33,135 nt of DNA from Candidatus Bathyarchaeia archaeon (GCA_038883335.1 JAVZMI010000012.1:1-33135); one strand, 5' to 3'; numbered from the stretch's first letter, positions 14,879 through 23,089 are shown. Program-made: numbers and translations. The notes: generated by a model not told the origin, from the letters alone.

Positions 14879-15655
14879 GTGGTGGTGAAAATTAGCGCGA
14901 TAAAGCATGTCTATGAGGTTCCACCCCCAGTTCTTGGGAAGAAATTCTCAGTGAAAGTTTTCGACTGCCCAAACTTCGGAGACACTTCAATCTTAGAGTT
15001 CGACTCTAAGAGAACGGCTTTCGTCGTAATCGACATGCAGACTGACTTTTGCGGTAAAGGTGGATACGTGGACGTGATGGGCTACGACCTCTCCTTAACA
15101 GCTGCACCGATCAAACCGATTAAAAACTGCCTAGAAACTGTGAGAGGTACCGACATCACCATCATCCACACTAGGGAGGGCCATAAGCCTGACCTATCCG
15201 ACTGCCCCCCCAACAAGATCCTCAGAAGCAAGATCATAGGCAAAGGTGTGGGTATAGGGGACGTACCTAAAGGCGGAATGGGTAGACTGTTAGTGCGGGG
15301 GGAGAAAAACTGGGATATAATCCCAGAACTCTACCCCACCCCTGGCGAGTTCATAATCGACAAACCTGGAAAAGGATCATTTTACGCCACAGACCTCGAC
15401 CTAGTCCTACGTAATAGAGGCATAACCCACTTGGTCTTGACGGGAATAACCACCGACGTCTGCGTTCATACAACGATGAGAGAAGCCAACGACCGAGGCT
15501 ACTGGTGTCTACTCCTCGAAGACTGCACAGGGGCAACTGACTACGGGAACTACCTAGCAGCAATAAAGCAAATCAAGATGCAAGGCGGAGTCTTTGGATG
15601 GGTCTCCAGCTCTACTGAGTTCATAGCCGCCCTCAAGAAAGCTAAGCTGAAATAG
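14879..15655 (+). CDS. Isochorismatase-family cysteine amidohydrolase (biuret/ureidoacrylate hydrolase-like)
   Basis: Cysteine hydrolase of 258 residues. The catalytic triad is visible: Asp52 in VIDMQTDF, Lys162 in IDKPGKGSFYATDLD and Cys195 in TGITTDVCVHTTMREAND, followed by a non-proline cis-peptide region (GITTD). This family includes RutB, N-carbamoylsarcosine amidase and biuret hydrolase, all acting on ureido or carbamoyl C-N bonds; the tail IKMQGGVFGWV resembles those amidohydrolases. Three consecutive GTG codons (14879, 14882, 14885) are possible starts; the first is used here without strong preference. It follows the NCS1 permease by 63 bases that contain T-tracts and a hairpin. If it acts on biuret it would yield allophanate, a plausible substrate of the carboxyltransferase at 6355-8352; that link is inference. 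Confidence 0.88.
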   Translation: MVVKISAIKHVYEVPPPVLGKKFSVKVFDCPNFGDTSILEFDSKRTAFVVIDMQTDFCGKGGYVDVMGYDLSLTAAPIKPIKNCLETVRGTDITIIHTREGHKPDLSDCPPNKILRSKIIGKGVGIGDVPKGGMGRLLVRGEKNWDIIPELYPTPGEFIIDKPGKGSFYATDLDLVLRNRGITHLVLTGITTDVCVHTTMREANDRGYWCLLLEDCTGATDYGNYLAAIKQIKMQGGVFGWVSSSTEFIAALKKAKLK

Positions 15656-15672
15656 CAACCCCAACAGCCCGA

Positions 15673-15736
15673 ACCCTAAGCTCTCAAAAAGACGGTTCCT
15701 CCACAGTTAGCTTGAGAGCTTAGGGTCCTATTTTTT
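15673..15736 (+). terminator. Strong hairpin-plus-T-run terminator
   Basis: A perfect 15-bp inverted repeat, ACCCTAAGCTCTCAA (15673-15687) / TTGAGAGCTTAGGGT (15712-15726), with a 24-base loop, is followed by CCTA and T6 (15731-15736). It begins 18 bases after the amidohydrolase stop. This looks like a bacterial intrinsic terminator, unusually strong for an archaeon. Confidence 0.75.
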
Positions 15737-15811
15737 AGCTATGTGTTATACTTGATTTATAATGCTTGTTTCGGCATTTAAGTTTACGGGGTGGCTCAGC
15801 TCTATCTAACT

Positions 15812-17071
15812 CTATTCCCTTCTCAACGCTACTATGGGGTCTAAGCTGGATGCCCTCCACGCAGGGTAAAATCCTGCAATTATACTGGTAATCAGAGCGA
15901 AACCCCAAACGAATAATATGTCGCCTGCAAAAAAGACCGGCTTTATCTCACCGAAGAAACCTTGCTGCGGCGTACCCGCCAAAAGCATGCTTAGCAGAGA
16001 TGCACCTAATCCCATCCCTAAAAGTATACCGACACTCGCACCTATGGCACCTATCAAAGCAGCCTCGCTCAGGAACAGCAACATGATCAGGCTATCTTTA
16101 AAACCTAAGGCCTTAAGAATCCCGATCTCTCGAGTACGCTCCATCACCGCTGTTAACAACGTGGTCACAACACCTACTGCGGCGACAATCATTGATATAG
16201 CCGCTATTGCTGACACGAAGACTGAGAAGCCAGATACGAATCCCTGTATTGTCTCGACGATCGCTTTCGGTGTAGTTATGCCGATATCTTCACCGTATAT
16301 CTCTCTAATTCTCTCTTCGACTTGGGGGTTAAGATCAGCCGATCTAGTTACAATATATACCGCATCATATTCCCCGCCGGTCTTGAAGAAGGTTTGAGCA
16401 GCAGATAAAGATACCAAAGCTATGTCGTTCATCTGGATGAAGCTACTGGCCCCGAGATCCTCTATTGAACCTCTAACTATGAACGACCTCTTCACAGTGA
16501 CTGGCTTCTGCGTGGAACCAGAGCCCTCCAAAACTGTGTATTGCGCGGTTAGACTTTGCCCAAGTCTGGCGAAGGGTTGAGTTTGTCCAGGCGGGTATTT
16601 TATATCATGTCCCACTACTACACCGACAGAGTCGAAAGGTGATACAAGTTGTCCCTCTTCCAACTTGATGTTCGGAGCGATGTAGTGCGCCTTAGTTTGA
16701 TCCATACCAACCATCATCACACTTATTGTAGACCCGCCAGACCGCAGCTCTACGTTGCGTGCGATTATTGGGGAGACATCTAAGACTCCTGGAATCGACC
16801 TGAGCGTGTTGACTGTAAGTGCGTTAAGCTCAACTGGATTGCTCTGCGCGCCTCCAGCTCCCATTATCACTGGCGCAGGTGTAACAATTATAATGTTTGG
16901 GGCTAGGACGCTGAACTGTTCCTCTATGAAGACATTCATGCCAGCGCTCATACCATCGAGTGAAATTATTAAGCTAGCTCCAATGACTACCATTAGGATA
17001 GTTAAGGCAGCCCTTACCTTCCTCTCTCTTAATGCGTTCAGGGAGAAACTGAAGATCTCTAATACGTTCAA
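15812..17071 (-). CDS. MacB/FtsX-type ABC transporter permease
   Basis: Permease of the MacB/LolC-like family, 419 residues. An N-terminal helix (about 20-40, AALTILMVVIGASLIISL) follows the typical RERKVR; a large extracytoplasmic domain (about 45-270) and three C-terminal helices follow, the first two joined by the conserved RTREIGILKALGF loop. Family members work with a LolD-like ATPase to move or mechanically transmit across the membrane; no ATPase or partner gene is adjacent, so it appears orphaned here. TTG at 17071 follows GGTGAGGG by several bases, and a TATA box (17105-17112) stands about 37 bases upstream. A CARDB surface protein of the kind often paired with such permeases lies at 1-1802, but far away. 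Confidence 0.9.
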   Translation of the reverse strand: MNVLEIFSFSLNALRERKVRAALTILMVVIGASLIISLDGMSAGMNVFIEEQFSVLAPNIIIVTPAPVIMGAGGAQSNPVELNALTVNTLRSIPGVLDVSPIIARNVELRSGGSTISVMMVGMDQTKAHYIAPNIKLEEGQLVSPFDSVGVVVGHDIKYPPGQTQPFARLGQSLTAQYTVLEGSGSTQKPVTVKRSFIVRGSIEDLGASSFIQMNDIALVSLSAAQTFFKTGGEYDAVYIVTRSADLNPQVEERIREIYGEDIGITTPKAIVETIQGFVSGFSVFVSAIAAISMIVAAVGVVTTLLTAVMERTREIGILKALGFKDSLIMLLFLSEAALIGAIGASVGILLGMGLGASLLSMLLAGTPQQGFFGEIKPVFFAGDILFVWGFALITSIIAGFYPAWRASSLDPIVALRRE

Positions 17072-17104
17072 CCACTACCCTCACCAAGCTAACCTACATA
17101 TGAG

Positions 17105-17112
17105 ATATAAAA
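17105..17112 (-). promoter_or_regulatory. TATA box of the MacB-like permease gene
   Basis: Read on the minus strand the sequence is TTTTATAT, about 37 bases before the TTG start at 17071, predicting a leader of roughly ten bases containing the GTGAGGG ribosome site. Confidence 0.45.
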
Positions 17113-17192
17113 ACATTAGAAGTAGTAACTTTATCTATGCAATCTTCTCTTAGGGGCTTAAAAAATTTTACAAGGCAATATTTGTGTCTGGG

Positions 17193-17744
17193 TTACGCTT
17201 TCCACCATTTGAAGATTAGATAGGTTACTCCCTTCTTGCGGTTAGGTATAGCGATGAGGAAGCGTTTACGGACGGTTGTGGCAAGGCGCCCAGCTCTCAC
17301 AATCTCTACAGCATCCATCTTATCTCCTCGCCGCTTAACCTGAACGAGGAAAGGGGCGTGGTCGATCCCCGGTCCCTGCTCATAGACCGCAAAGTCGCAG
17401 CCGAATTTTATCCCAGGTTGCACTATAAGGTTCTTCTCTCTAAGATCCCGGTATACGGCGTACTTCAGTGGGAACTCCTCATATATCTGCCCTGCTTTCT
17501 TGATTAACTCTTTTTTAGATACTCTCTTTCCTTTCTCAAAGATGATTAACTTTCCTTTTTCGAAGAGGTATAGCCCCTCCATAAGATCTAGGAGGAGAGG
17601 AACCTTGAAGTCGATGACCTTAGGCTTCGGTATGCCTAGGGGCTTCCCGTAATACCCTACACCATATAGTTCAGTCCCTTCTTTTGGATCCCAGACAACC
17701 AGTCGGTTCTCCACCAACTCAGCTTGTATCTTCTCAGCCTTCAT
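17193..17744 (-). CDS. endA: tRNA-splicing endonuclease EndA
   Basis: Archaeal tRNA intron endonuclease, which cuts bulge-helix-bulge structures in pre-tRNA. At 183 residues it is the single-domain alpha type that forms homotetramers. The catalytic triad is present: Tyr121 in CDFAVYEQG, His129 in DHAPFLVQV and Lys160 in VRKRFLIAI. The N-terminal half is the usual small alpha/beta domain. ATG at 17744 is chosen; GTG at 17750 is an in-frame alternative adding two residues. It follows the DUF47 gene by about ten bases on the minus strand, so the two are probably co-transcribed. Confidence 0.95.
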   Translation of the reverse strand: MKAEKIQAELVENRLVVWDPKEGTELYGVGYYGKPLGIPKPKVIDFKVPLLLDLMEGLYLFEKGKLIIFEKGKRVSKKELIKKAGQIYEEFPLKYAVYRDLREKNLIVQPGIKFGCDFAVYEQGPGIDHAPFLVQVKRRGDKMDAVEIVRAGRLATTVRKRFLIAIPNRKKGVTYLIFKWWKA

Positions 17745-17757
17745 AACCACTACAAGC

Positions 17758-18432
17758 TCAGAGGGTTATAGCCAGTATCTTCGCGGTGTCGTTGGCTGTC
17801 TCGCTCATATCCGCTATTTCTTCAAGGAAGTTAGCGACATCCCGCAACATTAGTATGAGAGGTAGCTCCATCTTGCTGGTTATGATCTTGAGGTCAACCT
17901 TCCTATAAATGTCGTCCACAATCCTCTCAGCCGACTCAACATTCTTGGCTACCTCAAGGGTCTTCTCCCCCCCGTAAATCAACGAGAGGATAGTCTCTCT
18001 TAGTCTTCCCACACAATTCAGTGAAGCCTCTGCGAGGCTTCCGATATCTTTAGCGACATCGTTGCTAACGTACCACTTCCGGTTGGAAAGCTCCATCAAT
18101 CTAAAGGAGATACCGCCACAATAATCGGCGATCGTGTTTGTTTCAGATGAGAGGCGGATAAAGTCCTCGCGGCTGAGGAGCACCATGCCTACCTCCGCTA
18201 CCTCCCTCATCAAGGTCTTCTTAATCTCCGAGGCCTCCTCCTCGCACTTACTCACGTTCTTGTAATGTTGAACTACGAGGGGGTCGTTCCTGTCGCCGTA
18301 GGCAGATATCATCAGGCAGACTTCCCGGAAGGTTTCGAGAACTTTTCTCATATGCTCTTGGCATACCTCAAGGAGTCTCCTCCTAGTCTGCTCCGCCGAC
18401 TCTAATGGAAGTGTCATTCCCTCCACCCGCAT
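17758..18432 (-). CDS. DUF47 / PhoU-like protein
   Basis: All-helical 224-residue protein of the DUF47 (PhoU-like) family, typically next to low-affinity phosphate transporters of the Pit type or acting as an accessory regulator. Helical repeats carry acidic metal-binding motifs such as ESAERIVDDIYRKVD (about 167-181) and FLEEIADMSETANDTA (about 202-217). No phosphate transporter is in the window; the neighbour is endA, a purely positional association. ATG at 18432 is used, though ATG at 18417 is also possible because GGTGGAGGG lies just before it. Confidence 0.8.
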   Translation of the reverse strand: MRVEGMTLPLESAEQTRRRLLEVCQEHMRKVLETFREVCLMISAYGDRNDPLVVQHYKNVSKCEEEASEIKKTLMREVAEVGMVLLSREDFIRLSSETNTIADYCGGISFRLMELSNRKWYVSNDVAKDIGSLAEASLNCVGRLRETILSLIYGGEKTLEVAKNVESAERIVDDIYRKVDLKIITSKMELPLILMLRDVANFLEEIADMSETANDTAKILAITL

Positions 18433-18528
18433 CCTGTTCCCAAGTTAATTGACAAAAAAAATGTGAGGGTAGCTTTAAAAGATTTGGTTATAACTCGCAC
18501 CCTGCGTTATATGAGTTAAAAAGACATA

Positions 18529-18545
18529 GTTTGTAGTTTACAAAC
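18529..18545. promoter_or_regulatory. Palindrome at the expected dinB transcription start
   Basis: Perfect 7-bp inverted repeat GTTTGTA-gtt-TACAAAC about 25 bases before the polymerase IV start. A TATA-like TTATATG (about 18506-18512) upstream predicts transcription starting near 18535, inside the palindrome, as expected for a repressor site. Confidence 0.4.
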
Positions 18546-18569
18546 GGATGAAGGAGAAATAACTGGTAG

Positions 18570-19646
18570 ATGGACACAGTCAGGAGTAGAATAATTTTAC
18601 ACATTGATATGGACCAGTTCTTTGCTGCAGTTGAAGAGAGAGAACATCCGGAAATCAGGGGCAAGCCTGTTGTTATTGGCGCTGACCCAAAGGGTGGGAA
18701 AGGGAGAGGGGTGGTTAGTGCATGTAATTATGAAGCCCGGAAATGTGGCGTAAGTTCAGGTATGCCTATTACCGCCGCATGGAGACTTTGTCCCCACGCA
18801 GTCTACTTACCAGTCAACTATCGCCTCTACGCTGAGGTCTCTTCCAGAATAATGGAGATCCTCCGAGGATACGCTGAAAAGCTTGAGCAGTGGGGTTTAG
18901 ATGAGGCATTCTTAGATGTAAGCACGCGTGTCAGAACATACGAGGACGCTAAGAGGCTTGCCCAAGAGATTAAGAGAGAAATCTACGAAAAGGAGGGGCT
19001 AACGTGTTCAATTGGAATCGGGCCTAACAAGCTTGTAGCTAAGATAGCCAGCGACTTCAAGAAGCCTGACGGTCTAACCGTTGTTGAGGAGGAAGATGTT
19101 CAATCTTTTCTCGCCCCATTACCAGTCGGCAAACTTTTGTGGGTAGGTAAGAAGACAGAGCGTAAGCTCAACGGGCTCGGCATCAAGACTGTAGGTGACC
19201 TGAAACGGTGCGACCCTTCACTGCTCGTAGATAAGTTCGGTGTGGTCGGTACTCAACTGTATCTCTCAGCACGGGGGATAGATCAGAGCGAGGTAGAGGA
19301 ACGGGGTATATCCAAGTCCATTGGGAGATACGTAACGTTTGAAGAAGACACATCCGACTTCCACTTCATATTTTCCACATTAGATAAGCTCTGCGAGGAA
19401 GTTCACACAGAGACTAAGGATCAGAACCTATTGTTCAAGACTGTTACCGTGACGGTCAGGTATGAAGATTTTGAGACTCACACCCACACCAAGACTCTAC
19501 TATTCCAGACAAACCGGCTTGCAGACTTGCTGAAAGTGGCGCATGAACTTATACAGCCATATCTGAGAGCTGAAAGAAAAGTACGGCTCATAGGCGTGAG
19601 AGTTTCAAACCTGTTTTCGCACGAAAAACAGAAAACCTTAATTTAG
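18570..19646 (+). CDS. dinB: Y-family DNA polymerase IV (Dpo4/DinB-like)
   Basis: Translesion polymerase, 358 residues. Catalytic carboxylates are Asp13 (HIDMDQFFAAVEE) and Asp111-Glu112 (QWGLDEAFLDVS, a variant of the usual SIDEAYLD). Phe18 sits at the steric-gate position. The thumb carries GIGPNKLVAKIASDFKKPDG, helix-hairpin-helix residues are in VGKKTERKLNGLGIKTVGDL, and the little-finger domain spans about 240-345. The C-terminus ends EKQKTLI, which may be a shortened PCNA-binding motif. ATG at 18570 is preceded by AAGGAG about 13 bases upstream. It is divergent from the DUF47 gene and monocistronic. Confidence 0.96.
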   Translation: MDTVRSRIILHIDMDQFFAAVEEREHPEIRGKPVVIGADPKGGKGRGVVSACNYEARKCGVSSGMPITAAWRLCPHAVYLPVNYRLYAEVSSRIMEILRGYAEKLEQWGLDEAFLDVSTRVRTYEDAKRLAQEIKREIYEKEGLTCSIGIGPNKLVAKIASDFKKPDGLTVVEEEDVQSFLAPLPVGKLLWVGKKTERKLNGLGIKTVGDLKRCDPSLLVDKFGVVGTQLYLSARGIDQSEVEERGISKSIGRYVTFEEDTSDFHFIFSTLDKLCEEVHTETKDQNLLFKTVTVTVRYEDFETHTHTKTLLFQTNRLADLLKVAHELIQPYLRAERKVRLIGVRVSNLFSHEKQKTLI

Positions 19647-19927
19647 CCCCTTTTCACCGCCTAAAGAGAACTATACAAGTTTCCTCGGCATCGAACAGGC
19701 GTTAACCGTGTATCTTAGGTTTAGTTTCATCCAACTCTTAACTTTATCTATTAATACGGCTTACATATATTTGCCCCTGGGAAAGTCTGCTAAATGCCAA
19801 TTTTTCCCAAGCCGTGTTTGTCCTCGCTTTTCCCAGGGGTGCATCATGCTATTGCCGAGAAAACTTAAATTAGGTTATCTAATTTGGCGAGACTTGAGCT
19901 TAAGAATTGGATGTAGGCTAATGATAA
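19647..19927. other. Intergenic region with alternative inverted repeats
   Basis: About 280 bases lie between dinB and the ThiI-like gene. CCCCTGGGAAA (19774-19784) is exactly complementary to TTTCCCAGGGG (19829-19839), 44 bases apart, and its GGGAAA can also pair with TTTTTCCC at 19801-19808, so two structures compete. A second hairpin is AAATTAG-gttat-CTAATTT (19867-19885). An ATG-led reading frame of about 79 codons overlaps it but looks non-coding. No tRNA fold was recognised; it may be a 5' leader or a small RNA. Confidence 0.4.
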
Positions 19928-21124
19928 ATGAGCACCAAACATTGTAATGTCGCGATTGTCGCCTATTCTGAGATTGGATTAAAGAGCAAGCCAGTGAGAG
20001 CTAAGCTGGAGGACATGCTACTACGACACCTCAGAGCAGCACTGAGAAAGCGGGAAGTTCCATTCGAGTCTATAAGAAAAGAGAGGGGGAGGATCTACAT
20101 CTGTAGCGGAGAGCCCTACGCAGCTGCCAAAGCGGCAAGCCACATCTTTGGTGTAGAGTATTCTGCACCTGCCTGTAAGACAACCATCGAGATGGATGCT
20201 ATAGTAGAAGCGGCGTTGAAGCTGGCGGAATCCACCCTAACCATAGGTGAAAGTTTTGCTGTCGATGCTAGGAGAGTCGGGGTACACCCCTACACCAGCA
20301 AAGATCTAGAGGTGAGAATCGGGTCCGCGGTGCTTGACCATTTGGGACGCGAGAGAGGTCTGAGAGTTGACCTCAAAAATCCGGATAAGACGATCTATGT
20401 AGAGGCTAGAGAGAAGTCTGCTTACATCTACAGCCAGTTCTATGAAGGTTTAGGGGGGTTACCCTATGGAAGCCAGGGAAAGGCTGTGGCTCTCTTGACC
20501 TGCAATGTCTATAGTGCTCTAGCCGCATGGTTAATGATGAAAAGGGGCGTCGAAGTCATCCCGGTATATCTTGAGTTGCAGAACTCTCCAGACCTTAGAT
20601 GCCGCGATGAGGCTATAGTTCTTGCAGAAAGTCTCCGAGAGTTTGTTCCAGTTGGAAGGCTGGAATTACTGTTTATACCATTTGATGGGGTTGTGGATGT
20701 TATCCACAGCATTGCAGCAAATTGCGCAACATTTAAAGTCCTATATGCACGTGCGTCGCACGCAGCCGCGTCTGGTATATGCCGCCTGATAGGTGGTGAG
20801 GGTATAGTGGCAGGATATAGGCCTCACCCCGAGAGAGGTTATCATCCAGAGCTGTTTCTCAGCCTGAGGGAGAGCGCAGATGTACCCATATACTGCCCCC
20901 TGATTGCTCTAAGTGGTGAAGAGGTCTCTAGGCTCATAGGCGTACTTCAGTTGCCAACTGATTTAATGTCGAGTGGCGGTGTAATAGAAGGCGTTACGTG
21001 TACAGAAACTCTGGGTATGAATTTAGAGCGGATAAAGTCATTGGAGGCAAGGTTGGGGCTCCGTAGCAAGGTCTACGAGGCGGTAGAGCGTAGGAGAGTG
21101 GTTGAGATAAGCGGGGCGCCTTAA
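19928..21124 (+). CDS. ThiI-like protein with degenerate PP-loop
   Basis: Homologue of the tRNA 4-thiouridine / thiamine sulfurtransferase ThiI, 398 residues. The N-terminal ferredoxin-like and THUMP domains are well kept (SEIGLKSKPVRAKLEDML at about 14-31; VGVHPYTSKDLEVRIGSAV at about 117-135), as is GGLPYGSQGKAVALL. The ATP-binding PP-loop that should read SGGIDS at residues 191-196 is TCNVYS (bases 20498-20515), followed by a normal-looking AAWLMMKRGVEVIPV. Later, the TGESLGQVASQT-type block is replaced by AGYRPHPERGYHPE. It has no rhodanese domain, as usual in archaea. The frame is intact and unbroken, so this is a retained protein that has probably lost adenylation chemistry. It may be a tRNA-binding paralogue. 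Confidence 0.85.
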   Translation: MSTKHCNVAIVAYSEIGLKSKPVRAKLEDMLLRHLRAALRKREVPFESIRKERGRIYICSGEPYAAAKAASHIFGVEYSAPACKTTIEMDAIVEAALKLAESTLTIGESFAVDARRVGVHPYTSKDLEVRIGSAVLDHLGRERGLRVDLKNPDKTIYVEAREKSAYIYSQFYEGLGGLPYGSQGKAVALLTCNVYSALAAWLMMKRGVEVIPVYLELQNSPDLRCRDEAIVLAESLREFVPVGRLELLFIPFDGVVDVIHSIAANCATFKVLYARASHAAASGICRLIGGEGIVAGYRPHPERGYHPELFLSLRESADVPIYCPLIALSGEEVSRLIGVLQLPTDLMSSGGVIEGVTCTETLGMNLERIKSLEARLGLRSKVYEAVERRRVVEISGAP

Positions 21125-21139
21125 GGGTGTAGCTCACTT

Positions 21140-23089
21140 CTATTTGCTCAAAGCCCTCCTGAGCTCCTCGTAAGCTCTCCTAAGCTCTTCGACGGAAGCT
21201 TCATCTTCAAGAGTACTCAAGTCTCCGATGGGCATATTCAACGCTACAGCTTTAATAACTCTCCGCATAATTTTTCCACTCCTGGTCTTCGGTAAAGTAT
21301 TTGAAAAGTATACGGCCTCAGGATTTATGATTGGCCCTATGGTCTTACGTAGATGCTCCCTAACCTCGTCCACTAGCTCGTTAGAAGCCTCGAAGCCTTC
21401 CTTAAGTACAGCGAAGATAAGAATCGTCTCGCCCTTAATAGGATCAGGTTTTCCTATCACGGCAGCTTCAGCTATAGCTGGATGTCTCACAATGGCGCTT
21501 TCAACTTCCGCTGTTCCAATCCTGTGCCCAGCGATTTTCAGAACTTCGTCTGCTCTGCCAAGCAGCCAGAAGTATCCCTCCTCATCCTTCATAGCGTAGT
21601 CACCGGCGAAGTAGAGACCTGGAAATCTCGACCAATATGTCGACTTGTACCTTTCGGGGTCGTTGTGAATCGTTATTAGCATCCCAGGCCAAGGTCTCCT
21701 TATCACAAGGTAGCCTCTGACCTTGGGAGGACAAGATTTTCCGTCTTGATCCACGATGTCGGCATCGATGCCTGGAAGCGGGTAGGACGCGGAGCCTGGC
21801 TTCAGAGGTACGAGCCATATGCCTGGGCTTGGAGAGATCATCACTCCCCCAGTTTCCGTCTGCCACCAAGTGTCGACTATTGGGCACCGTCCCTTTCCAA
21901 TTTTTTCGAAGTACCAACGCCAAGCTTCCGGGTTTATTGGCTCTCCGACACTTCCAAGAACTTGGAGGCTTCCTAGGTCATGCCTATCGACCCATTCATC
22001 CCCAAACCGCATAAACATCCTCACGGCTGTGGGGCTTGTGTAAAAAATAGTTACGCCATACTTTTCAATTATGGACCACCAGCGGTCTGGGGCCGGGTAG
22101 TCAGGTGCTCCCTCATAAATTACGATCGAGGCTCCATGAGTCAGGGGAGCGTAGACTATGGAGCTGTGGCCTGTAACCCACCCCACATCGGCGGTGCACC
22201 AGTAGATGCTATCTTCCCTGATGTCGAAGACCCACCGGTACATTGAGTGGTTGAAGACGATGTAGCCGCCAGTGCCATGGACTATGCCTTTAGGCTTACC
22301 TGTAGTTCCTGAAGTGTATAATATATATAGAGGGTCGTTGGATTCTACAGGCTCAGGCTTGACGTGACTCTCCGCCGCCTGAAGTAGGTCGTGAAGCCAC
22401 AGGTCCCTTCCTTCCTCCATGTGAACATCGGAGCCAGTCCTCTTAACAACTATGACCCTCTCAACAGTCATAGTTGTTTTTAATGCCTCATCGACAATCT
22501 TCTTTAGGGGTATAATCTTACCTCGCCTATAGCCTCCGTCGGCTGTTACGACGAGTTTAGCCTGAACGTCGTTAACCCTGTCAGCTATGGCTGCGCTACT
22601 GAAACCTGAGAATATAACCGTGTGAGGTGCTCCAATCCTAGCGCAGGCGAGCATGAAGATGGGAAGTTCAGGTATCATGGGGAGGTATAGGGCTACCGTG
22701 TCACCTTTTCTAACACCAAGTCTCCTTAGGGCTGAGGCGACCTTATTGACTTCCCTGTAGAGTTCTGTATAGCTCAGAGTATGTGTATCACCAGGTTCGC
22801 CTTCCCAGTATAGTGCAACCTTATTTCTCCGCCAGCTTTTCATATGGATGTCTAGGCAAACATAGGAAGCGTTGAGCTTACCTCCAACAAACCATTTAGC
22901 GAAAGGTGGATCCCAGTCTAAGACCCTATCCCAAGTTCTAAACCATTCAATTTTTCTGGCTTCAGCATCCCAGAAAGCTTCAATGTCCTTGAGAGATCTC
23001 TCATAAAACTCTAGGTACCTTCTCGTAGGCCAAACTTTCTCCATAAAAGGAAGAGTGACATCCTCGGCCAATGTTTCAAACCCTTGCAT
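21140..23089 (-). CDS. acsA: AMP-forming acetyl-CoA synthetase
   Basis: Converts acetate, ATP and CoA to acetyl-CoA via acetyl-AMP. The 649-residue length is typical. Core motifs: YTSGTTGKPKG (258-268), the WWQTETGG block with the Trp that restricts the pocket to acetate, YFAGDYAMKDEEGYFWLLGR with the hinge Asp, and the C-terminal PKTRSGKIMRR with Lys606, the catalytic lysine also used for acetyl regulation. It converges on the ThiI-like gene with 15 bases between and follows the glycosyltransferase by 84 bases. With the cdhCDE cluster in the same window it places acetyl-CoA at the centre of carbon flow: acetate would be assimilated through Acs and made or split at CODH/ACS. Confidence 0.96.
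   Translation of the reverse strand: MQGFETLAEDVTLPFMEKVWPTRRYLEFYERSLKDIEAFWDAEARKIEWFRTWDRVLDWDPPFAKWFVGGKLNASYVCLDIHMKSWRRNKVALYWEGEPGDTHTLSYTELYREVNKVASALRRLGVRKGDTVALYLPMIPELPIFMLACARIGAPHTVIFSGFSSAAIADRVNDVQAKLVVTADGGYRRGKIIPLKKIVDEALKTTMTVERVIVVKRTGSDVHMEEGRDLWLHDLLQAAESHVKPEPVESNDPLYILYTSGTTGKPKGIVHGTGGYIVFNHSMYRWVFDIREDSIYWCTADVGWVTGHSSIVYAPLTHGASIVIYEGAPDYPAPDRWWSIIEKYGVTIFYTSPTAVRMFMRFGDEWVDRHDLGSLQVLGSVGEPINPEAWRWYFEKIGKGRCPIVDTWWQTETGGVMISPSPGIWLVPLKPGSASYPLPGIDADIVDQDGKSCPPKVRGYLVIRRPWPGMLITIHNDPERYKSTYWSRFPGLYFAGDYAMKDEEGYFWLLGRADEVLKIAGHRIGTAEVESAIVRHPAIAEAAVIGKPDPIKGETILIFAVLKEGFEASNELVDEVREHLRKTIGPIINPEAVYFSNTLPKTRSGKIMRRVIKAVALNMPIGDLSTLEDEASVEELRRAYEELRRALSK

Noticed and set aside
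19708-19947. 79-codon reading frame before the ThiI-like gene
   Set aside because: Composition looks random, it covers inverted repeats and runs past the ThiI-like start; no ribosome site was seen.
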